This document shows positions 22,690-34,952 of a stretch of 64,000 nt of DNA, in pieces. Location: the NCBI GenBank assembly GCA_020736575.1, contig JAGPYM010000009.1, positions 62,001 to 126,000 of the forward strand, written 5' to 3'. Source of the stretch: Thelonectria olida. Lineage: Eukaryota > Ascomycota > Sordariomycetes > Hypocreales > Nectriaceae. The notes beneath the pieces are model-generated. The model saw only the letters and a program-made list of their open reading frames with translations, was not told the origin of the DNA and searched no databases. The translations under genes and the position numbers were made by a program. Numbering within the stretch: position 1 is the stretch's first letter; each line of letters starts with the position of its first letter.

Positions 22690-23598
22690 GGTGATGTGTG
22701 ATGGCTGCAGAGATGATGGATCACACAAAAAGAAAGGGGCGCGCGTTTTCGACAGGATTTCAGTACAGTTTTGCTCCAGCTAGGTCGTAAACCCAGGCAC
22801 AGGCTCGGGGCGCGGCGGCGTCATGATAGATATCGACATTACATGGCCAAGACAGTTCCCAAGATCGAACGGCCCGCTACCGTGGGTCTTCTGAACCTCG
22901 GCCCTGCACCGGTCTCGGCAAATAGGAGGGGGCCGCCCCGCCTGTGATAGACCCGCTTTCCTGACCTCGGTTAGTGAGTTAGGGGCTTGCGTGGGAGCCC
23001 GTGGGTATGCTTTAAGAGCTAAACAAGCCCATGACCGAGGGAGGGAGAGAGCAGAGGCGAAGCAGGACCGCGGAAGGGAAACATGATGAGATCTCGGAAT
23101 TGGCGTCTGGACGAATACACTGTGTTGTTTGCGTCAATCAGGGTCGGTCGAAAGGGATTCGTTACTACACAGACGACACATCAGGCGATATTCATACTCT
23201 AAACAGCACCTTCCTAACCGTCAGCCTACCAACCTCTTTAACATGGAGGTGAGAAGACATATTGCATAACGAGGTTTTTCGTTAGTTACGTAAGGCACCA
23301 CAGCAAAAGCACAATGAACGAGAAGCTCCATCGCCATAGTAATGACGAGGAAGTTGATCCACCGAATGACTTTTTCTGTCTGCGTGCATGCTCACCTCTT
23401 TGCTTGATCCCAGGCACTAACATCGACAGGATCCAGCTAAAAAGAAGTTTAGTGGGGGAACACGTTGGGGGTCGTTTTTATCTGATCTTTCCGTTCTTTC
23501 TCAGCAAAAATCAGCGCCCCACCGCCGCGGGGGGGCACCTCCAACCCAGCTTCCAACCTCAAGGTAAGCTCACTGGCCATGATCCAGTATTGAAGGCC
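22690..23598. promoter_or_regulatory. Divergent promoter between carrier gene and palB
   Basis: 909 bp. A GCCAAG hexamer at about 22845 fits the PacC consensus GCCARG, but a hexamer is expected by chance, so I do not claim a site. Open frames here lack family features. Confidence 0.4.
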
Positions 23599-26370
23599 AT
23601 GGAGAGGAGAGCTCAGGTACCTTCACCCCAAACACCACCAAGCCCAGGTTACTCATGAGACAGCCGTATTGACATTCAACCAGGCCGCCGAGTCTCTTGT
23701 TGCGACATCGAGCGGCCAAGCGGCCCTCGATCATGCCATTGAGGCCGCAGACTTGTACATGCGAGCCGCCGCAAAAGCCACCACCAAGCAAGAGGCTACC
23801 CGCCTGCGACAGAAATGCAACCAGCTCATCACTCTGGCTGAACAACTCAAGACTGCGCAAAGAGCCGGTTCCTCTTCACAGCCACCGCGTCAGCATCAGA
23901 GTCGGCAAGAGACCCAACCACAACCAGACAGCCTTCTCAACCAATCCTCCCGTCTTCACGGCAACTATTTCCCTCCTTGGACCTCCAATCCTGCCGAGGA
24001 TGAGTTCGTTTTGCCTCCTAACAAGGTGACTTTCGCCGACAATGCGGTTCTCACGCTCTCGCCAAAGCAAGAAGCAACGTTCGGCGGGTGGAAAACGCTG
24101 CGAGAGCTCTATCCGGAGAGCGACCAGACTGACGACGAGACCTTCATGGGATCGGTTAATGGGTGCGATCTTGTCCAGGATCTTACCACAGATTGTTCCG
24201 TTGTGGCTAGCCTCTGTGCTGCCACGAGAATTCTGACTGGTCGAAACTCGGTATGTGATCACATGCATGATTAGCCATCTTCCATTTGACCGTCCCGTTA
24301 ACTTTGATGTACTCAAAGGTCCTTTCTTCGATCTTGTATCCGTTTGACCATGCAAAAGGTATGCCCAAGTTCTCCGCCTCGGGCAAGTATGTTCTACGTC
24401 TGCATTTCAATGGGTGCTCTCGACGTGTTGTCATCGACGAACGACTCCCCGCCTCCATAACGGATCGCACTCTCTACGTTGTAGACCGGCAAAATCCTCG
24501 CCTCGTCTGGCCCGCGCTACTTGAGAAGGCTTACCTCAAAGTCAGAGGTGGATATGACTTTCCTGGCAGTAACTCCGGGACTGATTTATGGGTTCTCACT
24601 GGATGGATTCCTGAGCAACTCTTCTTGCAGAGGTATTTACTCTTCCCTCCGTGCATCCTTGACAGCGAGTTTGCTCTTCTGCCAGTCTTGTTTGGTTTAC
24701 TAAAGCTCGGGTTCGATAGGGAGGACCTTGACATCAATGCTATTTGGAAACGGATCAAGGGCGCTCACGACTCCGAGGATGTTGTGGTGACGCTAGGTAC
24801 CGGTCGTATATCTGCCGAAGAGGAGGACATTCTTGGCCTCATCGGCGAGCACGATTACGCAGTCATGGATCTTGATATCGTTGACGGCAATCGGAGACTA
24901 TTGGTCAAGAATCCATGGAGTAATGGACCTGTGTGGAAACGATCAGATCCGGCCTCAACACCGCCCGATTTGAACTTGGCTGAGCTGCAAATCGACTTAT
25001 CCCAGTCAAGTCAAGGTCCTCACCGTGCTCAACCAGCAGCCGGCTCATTCTGGATGCCGCTCGAGGACGTGGTGCAACACTTCGAGTCCATGTATCTCAA
25101 CTGGAATCCTGCCCTCTTCGCACATCGTCAGGACAACCACTTCCCTTGGCGAATTCCACCAGCAAGATTCGCATCATCACTGGTACGAAACCCTCAGTAC
25201 GCTCTCCAATGCCCAGGCGGTGGACCAGTTTGGATTCTAATAAGCCGGCACTTCATGGACGCTGAGCTGCAGATTGCTCGCACGAGAACGGATTCCATGG
25301 CCGCAGTATCTCGACAACTCGGCTTCATGAGCATTCTCGTCTTTGACAACAAGGGCCACCGGGTTCAAGTCGGTGATGGAGAGGTCTACCGCGGCCCTTA
25401 CGTGGACTCGCCGCAAACTCTGGCTCGATTGGAAACGAGTCCCTCAAAATGGTACACCATCGTCCTTGACCAACACGAGTTTCCCCTCCCCGAATACACC
25501 TTTACGTTTTCGTTCTTTTCACAAGAGCCCGTACAGGTCAATAAGGCCGGCGACGCCATGGCTCACTCGAAAGAAGTTTCTGGCTCTTGGACTCGACGCA
25601 CCGCCGGCGGCAATCCTGCCTGTTCAACATATTTCCAGAATCCGCAATTCAAACTCCGCCTCTCTCAGCCAAGTCCACTGTCTGTCTTGCTCTCCACCAA
25701 CAACCAAGATGTTCACGTCCATGTCGATTTGGTCTGGGCGCAAGGGAAACGAGTCACTGCTCTTAAATCTCGGGACTTGCTGGCATCCTCCGGCGAGTAT
25801 CGTCGAGGGTGTAGCGTGGCCGATGTCCTGCATGTCGACGCCGGCGTTTATACCGTTGTCTGTTCAACATTTGACGCCGGTCAGACGGCCGATTTTGCAC
25901 TTCGAGTCAGCTCCATGGTCCCCGTTACCCTCGAACCTATTCCCGCCGACGCAGCAGGTCGTTTGCGAACGCCTTTGAAACCCTTTAGATTGTCCGAAGG
26001 CGAAGAGCTTCGTCGCGCTCCGCTGTCTGTATCGTGGCTCACTCGCATGAGTGTCACGGCACGAAGCGTAGTGCGTCCAGGCTCACAGCCAGCAGCAGGT
26101 CGTTCATCCTCCACCTTAGTCATCCGTCTTTCCGTCGTCCACGGCTGGGCCCCCGAGCGCACGCTTGTAGCCGTTTCTGGCGACGGCGAGTTCCAGGAAC
26201 CCAAAGCCGGCATGCGCACTCCCGAACTCGACATGGAACCCGCACGCATTCATCGTGAGGGCATGTGGCTAGTGATGGAAAGCATGGGAACCCACAATGT
26301 CGCCGAGGATATCGAGGTCGAGCTTCACAGCGACGCGCCAGTCCACGTCGGTCCGTGGGAGATCATGTAG
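23599..26370 (+). CDS. palB: PalB/Rim13 calpain-like cysteine protease of ambient-pH signalling
   Basis: Exons 23599-23616, 23684-24250, 24319-24632 and 24720-26370 give 849 residues, the normal PalB length. The 18-nt first exon (MERRAQ) splices in phase into AAESLVATSSGQAALDHA, the MIT domain. The calpain core has Cys in LTTDCSVVASLCAATR (about residue 177), His in LIGEHDYAVMD (about 344) and Asn in LLVKNPWSNG (about 364): the full triad. Calpain domain III-like beta-sandwiches follow. PalB is recruited to ESCRT-III and is thought to cleave PacC in response to alkaline pH. The third intron (87 nt) is a multiple of three and open, so retention would insert 29 residues rather than truncate. 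Confidence 0.94.
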
Positions 26371-26721
26371 TCGGATATCTTCACGTATAGTTTCCAGGAG
26401 TAGATTTGCAAAATCCAGACGGATGATAAGTCGCAATAGTCGTCGCATCTTCCATCATAACGTGACATGCAAGCTCATGCACAGCTACCGATTCCTCGAA
26501 ATAAATGGATATAGTGCTCGCTCGTCAAGTAAAACCCTTTATACAACGCCAACAGTACCCGAACAAATACACTTCTTAAGCCGTCCTGGTATCTGAATCA
26601 CCCAACGCCAAATCTGCAGACCGTTCCATGCAAACTCATAAGGCTAGAACACAACGAACTGAGAAACACGCCAAAATCAAGCCGCCATAAACTCAACCCG
26701 CTCGGAAAGCCTTGGCGCTTG
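26371..26721. other. Convergent 3' flanks
   Basis: 351 bp between the palB stop and the stop of the C2H2 gene. Nothing beyond presumed 3' UTRs was seen. Confidence 0.5.
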
Positions 26722-28309
26722 TCACGGTGGACCGCGTCGTCTTCGGCCGCGATTGGGACCGTCTGGCCGTTGTGCGAGTACTTCTCGTAAGAGCGGATCA
26801 TCCTTGTCTTTATCTACATGATGAACGCGAACATGTCTAGAAATCGCATCTTGTTAGTTTATGTGCAATAGCAAAGTAGGTTTTTGGGGCAAAAAAAAAA
26901 AAAAAAAAAACAACTGGGATGGTATGGCAACACGGAGCGGTCAAAACATGCCTCTGGAGGTTATCTGGACGTGGGTATTTGTGTTCCCTGTCGGGACAAA
27001 AGGGACAGACGTAGCCTGGAGAGTCGTGGACGAGGCCATGCCTAATCATTTCGTTCTTGCGCTTGAAACCCTTTCCTCCCTCACTGCGTGGACACCCCTG
27101 AACAGAACAGTAGTGCGGACGGGCCGAGGAGTGAACATTGGCATGAGAGTTGAGCAAGTATTGGGTCTGAAAAGCCGGAGCAGTGCACCCGGAAACGGTA
27201 CAAGCGTATGGTCCGACCTGGGGATTGGTAATACCATCAATGCTCATCCGATCTGCAATAGAGATTGCCGTGGCTGGCGTTGATACGGAGCGATCACTGT
27301 TGGGAGTTTCGGTCGTGGCGCTACTGCTATCATAAGGTCGTTGTATACCATTGGTGCTACCATAGCAGTACGGGCTTGAACCTATTGAGTTCGGAGATGG
27401 AAGGCCCCGAATATAGTCGTTTGGTGACGTTGGTGGTGAGGCATGAGTAGAAGTAATAGCAGGAAGTCGGGGCATGCCAGTCGGTGGGGAGCCCATGAAG
27501 CCCGTGCCAGGTCTGCGTCGGGGAACGAGCTCCTTATCCATAGGAGGAATCGGTTCGGCTAAGCGGTCGAATTCACCAAACGTTGATCGGATTGAAGGGA
27601 GGACTGGACCGTGAGTCTCGGACCGGGGAGAGTCCATCTGGATCGGCGGGAGCTCTCCACTCCCACTCGCAGGTGTAAGAACGGCCAAGGGCGGCGATTT
27701 GGGGCCATGGTTCATGTCAGGCTTGACGAGGTGATATGGAACGGAAGGATGGTCATCGCGGAGGGACAGTCGTCGAGTAGAGGCGGAAATGTCGGGGGTG
27801 ATCTTGTGAGCGGATATTGAGCTCGATGAGGAGCCCGGGTAGGGCCTCGGACCAGATGCATAGGCGGCGGCCTGCAAAGCGTCGGCGGCGAGGTTTCGGA
27901 GATTCGAGGGTGCGGTCATGGTGGTATCATCGGCGACGGACCCGTCGAGACTCGAATCATCGTCCGGTGAGTCTTCGTCGCCGTCACAAGGTCCTTGAAG
28001 GGCCTGACCGCCGGCGATACGAGCCTTCTCGGGGTCCCGTCCGTTGTCAAGATAGGTGACCAGGACAGCATCACCCGGATTGGGACGAATCTTTTGACGA
28101 TTAGATTTGTTCGGACCGTCGACAGAGACAGGGCTCAGACTGACTTGTGATCGAGGGATATTTGGGGGAGGACTCGGAGAGGGTGCGAGTTTTGGACGGA
28201 GCGGAGTCATGAGAGGGCTATCGCGGGGGCCCACGTCATCCGGGTCGTAGGTATCGGTGATGAGGAACCCGAGTGACTGAGATTGTTGGTGCGGAGCGGC
28301 CGTGGTCAT
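26722..28309 (-). CDS. C2H2 zinc-finger transcription factor
   Basis: Two exons (28309-26952, 26836-26722) give 490 residues. A long Pro/Ser-rich N-terminus with an acidic patch (DGDEDSPDDDSSLDGS) precedes three zinc-finger-like units near the C-terminus: YACTVSGCTAPAF...H-x4-H, a CSVQGCPRSEGGKGF unit ending RHGLVH, and YVCPFCPDREHKYPRPDNLQ which continues R-HVRVHH after the intron. The tail is basic (RGRRRRG). The 115-nt intron has a GC donor (GCATGT) and holds a poly-T run of about 20; without splicing the third finger is lost. A nuclear regulator whose function I cannot name. The upstream region is unusually long (4.2 kb). Confidence 0.88.
26891..26910. repeat. Poly-A/T homopolymer inside the C2H2 gene intron
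   Basis: A run of about 20 A on the plus strand, i.e. a poly-T within the GC-AG intron of the minus-strand C2H2 gene, between donor and branch region. Length is likely unstable or uncertain in assembly; as it is intronic it should not affect the protein. Confidence 0.8.
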
Positions 28310-31300
28310 AGTTGTCACGTTGACGTCTAGTCCTCAACTCGCCATGGCCCTCGGGAGGGGAGACAAGCGACTCGGAGTCGTGTCAAGGCCGGGGATTGCG
28401 AGCCGGTCCGTTCAACGACAGGCAGCAAGGCGAATGCGAGAGAATGACGGAGGCGTGAAGCAACACGGTCGACGGAGACGGAGAGGGATATGCGCGCGAG
28501 AAGATGCACAGATCAAAAGAGCAGCGACGAGAATCGGGAGCGCACAGCAGTCGGTCGCGGGTTGGGTCGGGTCGGGCGGTGTTTAGGCGGTTCAGGCGTC
28601 AGGAGGCGGGTGAGAGCGGCGAAGCGCGGCGAAGCAGGTCGAGACAATGGCCGATGGGAAGATAGAGCACGAGAGCAATGAAGACGAGGGGGTATTTTAG
28701 AGTGAACGCGATTGTAAGACGACGAGAAACGAGGAGAGAGTTGATGGCGCAGTGTAAGACTCGGGGATGATGGTGTTGGGGTCGACGTCGGAGTGTCTGC
28801 TGTTAATGGATTCGCTGAAAGTGTTGGGTGTGTGTGGAGGAGGGAGAGAAGGAGGGGGAGGGGGAGACGGAAGACGGTATATTGAGGCTGGAGGCGGAAG
28901 GAGAGCGAGCGAGCGAGCGAGAATGGATAAAGGCAAGTACATAAGGTAATTAAGATCAGGTAATGCGCGGCAACCCAAGGTAAGGAAGGTACCCGTCATA
29001 AGTTAAAGCACGGCCGGCACCCGGGGTAAAAGGCAGGTCAGCAAGTCAGTCAGATAGCTGGCTAACTGGACTTGGGTGCCGTCTGATGCCTATTCGCAGG
29101 TAGCCCGCATCAAAGTGCAGAGCGAATGGCCCTTCTTTTTAGTCGCGCATCATTCCCCCAGGGCACCCCGTCCCCCCAGTTCCCAGTCAGTGGCCAGCAG
29201 CCGCACAGGTCAGGGCCAGCGCCGGGGCATCAGGGCATCAGGGCATCGGCCACCAAGGCATCAGGGCATCAGGGCACCAGGGTGGGGAACGGCAGAGCGT
29301 CTGATACGGGGAGAGGTGAAAGTGAGCAGAGAAGACACCGACTTGGGCCAACTTGGCTGGGGAAACTCGGCTTGGGACTGGACCGGGGCTGGGCCGGGGG
29401 GGCTGGGGCTGGGGCTCCGGGCTAGCAGACTATGGAGATGGGAGGATGGGGAAGGAGTGATGGGGGAGGGGCTCAAAGGGAGGACCTGAGAGTATGGGGA
29501 ATGGGGCTCTGCTGCTGGGGAAGGAAGGAGCGCCGAGCTCGGTATTTGCCAACGGGATAAGTATCCGTCAGTCTCGAGGTCTCGTGATTTTGCCACGAAG
29601 AACTGCGGTCGTTATCAAAGCAAAGCGGATGAAAATGTTGAATCGACAACCCCTGAACAGGCGACGAACAGGTGATTCCCAGCAACAAGAAAAAGGAACA
29701 AAAAAATTGGACAAAATGCCTCCCTCCGCCTCCTCACCCTCCTCTCCTGTCGCAGCCGACTGCATACAGGACTCAGGGAGGCTCCGTTAAGCTACCAACC
29801 TAGTAATGGCTCCTTTGGGCTAGCCAATCCGAGCAGCACCAGCACCACGCCTGGGGAACCAACTAGCCCAGCGTCCATTTCTAGTTGCGTGCAGCTTCCA
29901 TCAGAGCCTGACGTTAGATGACAGTGACAGTCGTGCGTTTGATGTCAGATTAACGGTTCCCCAACATGCCCAACCTTTTTCCCCTCCCGCTCCAGATCTG
30001 ACAGGACGCAAAGTGCATTTTTGCTCGTCTACGTCAGGAGCAGCTCTGAGCTGAAGGAAAAAAACACACACACAAAAACTGTGCGTTTTGGATCAGTCTG
30101 ATTGTGGAGGCCGGGTGTGGGTGACGGGGAGAGCGAGTGGGCAAGGTGGATAAACCGAATGGGTGGAGGGAGCAATGGAGCAAAGGATCAAAGTGAATGG
30201 AGCAATGGAAAACAGCCATTTTTTGAGGCCTCTACGCTTTTTTTCGGGGCACGGAGCAATCGTGATGAGAGGGGATGAGGTGCATGAGAGCGAGAGCGAT
30301 TCACAACAAGGTCCTGCAATACCAAGCGAAGAGGGCAAATCTCCCCACTAATAATGTCGTCGCCGTGTAATAAGCCTCATTATCGGGAGTATCAGCGCAG
30401 AGGATATCCGTGTGCTTCGTATGCGAGCGAAATGAATGCACGAATGTCACAGCGGCTCGATGACTGACTTGTGTGCACTGCGCTACCAATAGAATTCAGG
30501 CCATTATTGGACCTAGAGATTTATTTGGACATTGGTGCCGCTTCCCCTCTCTCCCGCTCTCTCCATCAAACGGCCTTTTCCCCCGTCGCTTGGGTTTAGC
30601 TGCCCCCCCCCTCCCTGCGGCGTGTCAACTGTCGGGGCGGTCGAATCACTCACTCTGATGGAAGAGAGTCGTGCCACCTATTTGCATGCAGTTGCTGACT
30701 GTCATACTATCGAGGTCAAGCAAAGGTCTGCCACGAACCGCCAGTTCTCTTGGCCCCGTTCATTCTCCAACGTGTTGATCGTGTGTGATACCCCAGCTTC
30801 CCCCAAAAAATACGACGTAGTTGCGAAGTGCCAACCAACTCGCTCTTTCCCTCAAGCCTCAACCAAGAGGGGCCCCAGAAAAGAACAAGACCCCGTCTCC
30901 ACTTCACGGTCCAGCCGCAAGGTGGGTCTGGACGAGGGGAAGTGGGTACAATGACTCTGGTCTCTGGCGGAAAGTGCCAGCGACGGGATGTGATGGATGC
31001 CATGCCGTGATGAGATGGTGCTCTGTACAAGTCATTAGCTCTCCGGCCATGTCTCCTCCTGACATGTTCTCGCCATTCGGTCCAAACCCGGGGAAATGAG
31101 GTAAATACTGACTAGGGCAAGCAGAGAAACTTGGGACTCCTCAGACTTGACATTATCGCCGAAACCGTGCCGCGGAAAGGACCCCGGAGTGGATACTTGC
31201 ACACTCGCTTCTCAGCGCTGCGCTGCTCACCTTCCGAACAATTACCAATGTTAGCCTCATTTTGCCTCCCCGCCCTTTGCCTGCCCGCCGCCCACCTTCC

Positions 31301-32535
31301 GACCAAGGGAAACCTCTCCATTAGCCGCGAATTACCCGCTTTTCTCGCTGTAGGGTAATTACCTTCGGACGCTGGTATTCGTACATTCCCAGGTTGTCCT
31401 TGTCCCGTTTTTCCGTGAGCCAAATCATCCCACCCCGGAACAGCGAGTCTACGCATGTGGTGTCATTGTGCTGGTTCCCTGCAGATCCTTCCGAGGATTT
31501 CGAGCATGAAAATACTGGGGTCTCAACCTTGCTTTGGCCATGCTGTTTACCAGGGCCCTGGTTATCTCCAGATTCTCACTGTCCATTCCCCCGATGTCAA
31601 GTTTTCTTGTGCGTGAAGACACTGGTCACCTGTTATTTTCACCCCGAGATTGTCAACTCACAAGCACGTCTTTTGTTTAGGTATATATTGAAACTATCCA
31701 GTAGACGTCAAGTGTATTTCCGCCTCATATCAACCTCTCTTCAGATTTGTCCTTTGTTAACTGCTTTAACTCCGTTGTTGGCTACTCCATTATCTCACCT
31801 TTATCCAGCAGCCGAGGTACTCATGCCAAGATCTTTTTTTTTCTTCACAATCTTACAAATCACTCTTCGCCCTGTGACTACGACTCTCCTATAAATGCCT
31901 AGAGTATCAGATGTATTTCGACATGCCTCGGGCTAGTTCTATACTTACATGTGTCAACGCATTCGAGGCACTAACTTCTACCCTGTTTGGTTTGCGTGTT
32001 AGGTGGTTAAAGGACCAATCAGGAGTCTCGAATATGCCCAAATCCTCAACTACCGAGCCCTATGCTTCCCAAAGCGAACTATGCGATATCTCATTCTCTA
32101 ATAACTACCTACCTAGATAGTTATCGTCTGCATAGTTCGGATTATGCATTCTACGTAGTTGACCTCCCCCATCTTGTGTCCCTCCTTTCGACTCGCCGAG
32201 TCTTGGAATGTATCCATTCATCCCCACAACAAACAATGCCGACGGTGCCCTCACCGTGCCGATGACGGCCGTTGTATACGCCCACAAACATTGGAAGTCT
32301 CTCGGCAATTCTCCCGCTACACATCGCCAGTAAACACTACGTCAACAGATATCGGGCTGGTACTTTACTTTAGCTGAGAGGACCTTGAAATTCCCAATCC
32401 GCCAACAGCTAAGATACATCTCCAAAGTTGCGGCTGTCGCCTCACCTAACCTATACCTTTGTACAACAGCGAAACCGACATCGCTGTGCCCCTCTTCGTC
32501 ATAACAATAATACTCGCAGCATTTTGCAACCCAGC
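28310..32535. promoter_or_regulatory. 4.2-kb gene-free divergent upstream region
   Basis: No protein gene could be built on either strand. The part nearest the C2H2 gene (28400-28960) is purine-rich on the plus strand (CT-rich in the sense of the C2H2 transcript), with GGAGGGGGAGGGGG-like tracts and a GAGC tetranucleotide run near 28903-28921, suggesting a long CT-rich leader. A small minisatellite lies at 29225-29279. The far part is the alcohol dehydrogenase promoter. Open frames up to about 166 codons (31394-31894) have no domain signs. Long noncoding transcripts are possible but not shown. Confidence 0.5.
29225..29279 (+). repeat. GGGCATCA minisatellite
   Basis: Six near-perfect copies of an 8-bp unit: three at 29225-29248 (GGGCATCA, GGGCATCA, GGGCATCG), an 8-bp interruption, then three more at 29257-29279. 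G-rich on the plus strand and within the long upstream region of the C2H2 factor. Confidence 0.85.
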
Positions 32536-33955
32536 ATGACATTGCCAGAGACCATGAAGGCCGTGGTCTTTAATGGCCTTTACAAGGTTTCCGTCCAGGA
32601 CAGGCCAGTCCCAAAGAGTATGTCCTCTTCCCCAACACTTGACCAACCAGAGTCATACCATTGTGCTTGAAAGCTAATGGTAACGACGTGATGCAGTCCG
32701 TGATGATGGCGACATCATTATCAAAGTCCATGCAGCCGGATTATGTGGATCGTCAGTTCCTATGCTCCCTGATTGTCTTCGAAATGCTCTAACTAGATCT
32801 ATAGTGAATTGCATGTCTACCGCGGACATCAACCATCGGATACTGGAGTCATCATGGGCCACGAGTTCACCGGCACCGTAGTCGAAATCGGTTCGGCCGT
32901 CAAATCCATCAGGATTGGTGACAAAGTCGTGGCTCCCTTCACAGCATCCTGGTATGAGATTCTGGTGCCCTCCTCTCCGCACCCGCCAACGTTACTGACC
33001 TTATCAGTGGTGTCTGCTATTACTGCCTCAATGGATCTAGCGCTCGCTGCGTCGAAAGCAAGCTATTCGGGTGCGAAGTATTGGATGGCGGGCAAGCCGA
33101 GTACGTTCGGATCCCAATGGCCGACGGGACTGCTGTGAAAGCCCCCGACACTATTTCTGACCAAGCACTCCTTCTCATGGCCGACATTTTCCCTACTGGC
33201 TACTTTGGAGTGAAGAGCGCAATTGAAATGTGTCCTTCGCAGGACGTTAGCCAATCCACCATAGTCGTCGTTGGATGTGGACCGGTCGGCCTCTGTGCGA
33301 TCGTGGCAGCTGCTAGTCGCAAACCTCGTCACCTCTTCGCCATTGATAGTGTGGATAGTCGCCTGGAGCTTGCTCGACAGCTCGGGGCTGAGCCTCTCAA
33401 CTTTCAAACGGATAAGGAGGGAATGCACGCCCGCATCAAGGAGGTGACGGATGGCCGGGGTGCTGACATGGTTGTAGAAGTGGTCGGTCAAGCGCCGGCT
33501 CTGAAGACTGCCTTTGAGTTGGTGCGGTCTTTTGGGGCCATTAGCAGCATAGGGGTGCATAGCACTGAGGTATGTTGAAGGCAGAGGGTTTGAAGAATCA
33601 ACGCAAGGCTAATGTTTTCAGATTCCATGGACAGGCGACGATATGTATACGTGAGTATACCATGACTATCGTCTTGGTAAGAGATAGTACGGGTGTGCTG
33701 ATAGGTTGATGCAGAAAAAACCTCCGCCTGCAGATGGGCCGTTGCCCCGTCCGAAGCGTCTTCGAAGAGGCTTTGGAATTACTTGAGCAGAAGCAGGACC
33801 TTTTCGGGTAAGTCGAGCAATGCATGGTGAGACGGTCTTTTCACTGATGAACTTCAAGTTTCATGTTTGAGAAGGTGATGCCGCTTTCCGAGGCGCCCAA
33901 GGGTTATGAGCTCTTTGAACAGAGGAAGACACAAAAGGTGATTTTCAAGCCGTGA
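32536..33955 (+). CDS. Zinc-dependent medium-chain alcohol/polyol dehydrogenase
   Basis: Seven exons (32536-32617, 32697-32751, 32805-32951, 33008-33569, 33622-33650, 33715-33807, 33859-33955) give 354 residues in closed phase. Catalytic zinc ligands sit in AAGLCGSELH and MGHEFTG. A structural-zinc lobe is present, CGVCYYC then LNGSSARC. The Rossmann motif is VVVGCGPVGLCAIV, followed by LFAIDSVDSRLELARQLGA. This is the threonine/alcohol/sorbitol dehydrogenase branch of the MDR family; oxidation of an alcohol with NAD(P)+ in the cytosol is likely, but the substrate is unknown. The start could also be the in-frame ATG at 32554 (MKAVVF). Its stop is 38 bp from the convergent sen15 stop. Confidence 0.9.
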
Positions 33956-33993
33956 GGAGTGTTTGAGCGACGGAAGGATATGAAGATTGATGA

Positions 33994-34401
33994 CTAGTTT
34001 TGGCGAGGCTTAACGATGCCCTCATGCATAAAGTAGTAGACAACGGTGGAGTCATTGTGGACAGTGGCCAGCAGAACTCTCTTGGCTCTTGGCCCAGCAT
34101 GTTGAATAGAATCGAAGACGGCGGCAAAGTCGCCAAGAGTCCACTTCTCCTCGAGATGCACTGGCAACACCCATTCGTACTCGGCATTCTGCGTCACCGA
34201 TTGACCGGTGGCCTCCTCATGGGTGAGGGCGGCAATCTGATCGTCGGGGTGAATGTAGAGCCGCCGAGAAGGCAAACCTCTGATCAATGGACGCTGGCCT
34301 GGCTCATCATGAATCTGGAGTGAAGTCCAATCGTGCTGATTTTCCAGGTTGCCCAATACGGTGGATGTGAGGCCGGCAACTGGGCTATGCGAGAGAGTCA
34401 T
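33994..34401 (-). CDS. sen15: tRNA-splicing endonuclease subunit Sen15
   Basis: A single exon of 135 residues from the ATG at 34401. Characteristic blocks: VLGNLENQHDWTSLQIH, LPSRRLYIHPDDQIAAL, YEWVLPVHLEEKWTLGDFAA, and the C-terminal beta strands KRVLLATVHNDSTVVYYFMH. Sen15 is the small non-catalytic partner in the Sen2/Sen34/Sen54/Sen15 heterotetramer that cuts tRNA introns. An upstream in-frame ATG at 34491 would add 30 residues with no family likeness, so the shorter start is preferred. Confidence 0.88.
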   Translation of the reverse strand: MTLSHSPVAGLTSTVLGNLENQHDWTSLQIHDEPGQRPLIRGLPSRRLYIHPDDQIAALTHEEATGQSVTQNAEYEWVLPVHLEEKWTLGDFAAVFDSIQHAGPRAKRVLLATVHNDSTVVYYFMHEGIVKPRQN

Positions 34402-34952
34402 GCTTGGCGATGGGTGAGAGAGAGGGCCTGATTTCTTGTTGAAAAAACGGAGTCTGATGGGAGGATGTCTATGAGGAAAAACCAAGACCATGTGGTAAAT
34501 GCGAAAGCGAAGGCGAGGCAGTGCAAAAATCCGAATCCAGTTTGTGGTGGTACGCGTAAAAACGTCGTATCGATTGGTCTGATTTGATGAAGAAAGCCAA
34601 GCGACGTTTGGTTGATATTTGATGAAGGCGAAAAAAGTGCCAAGTGGATTGAGGCTAAGCCGTAATTGGCCGCAATTGGTTGCAGACTTCGCTTCTTCAC
34701 AAGCTTGTTCGCATGCGCGCAGGGAAGGAACGGGGGGAACTCGTCAGTGCCAATGCCATAAGGTTACAGCCTCCTTGGCCACTGTGGATCTTGGAACCTG
34801 TTGATACGAAGACAACAGGACGCCAGCTTTGGATAAAGTCTAGCCCAAACCTCCAGACTTGGTTCCCGTCCACTCCTCATCACTTTCTTCTTAAATGGAT
34901 TGACCTTGGAGTTCAATCAACACGGATTTTATCATTTCACCGCATCCATACA
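34402..34952. promoter_or_regulatory. Divergent promoter between sen15 and the DUF2985 gene
   Basis: 551 bp between divergent starts; no gene, repeat or RNA seen. Confidence 0.45.

Noticed and set aside
22845..22850. PacC-type GCCAAG upstream of palB
   Set aside because: A single degenerate hexamer is expected by chance in 900 bp.
31394..31894. 166-codon plus-strand frame in the gene desert
   Set aside because: No domain, no signal peptide, unusual composition; could not be extended by plausible splicing.
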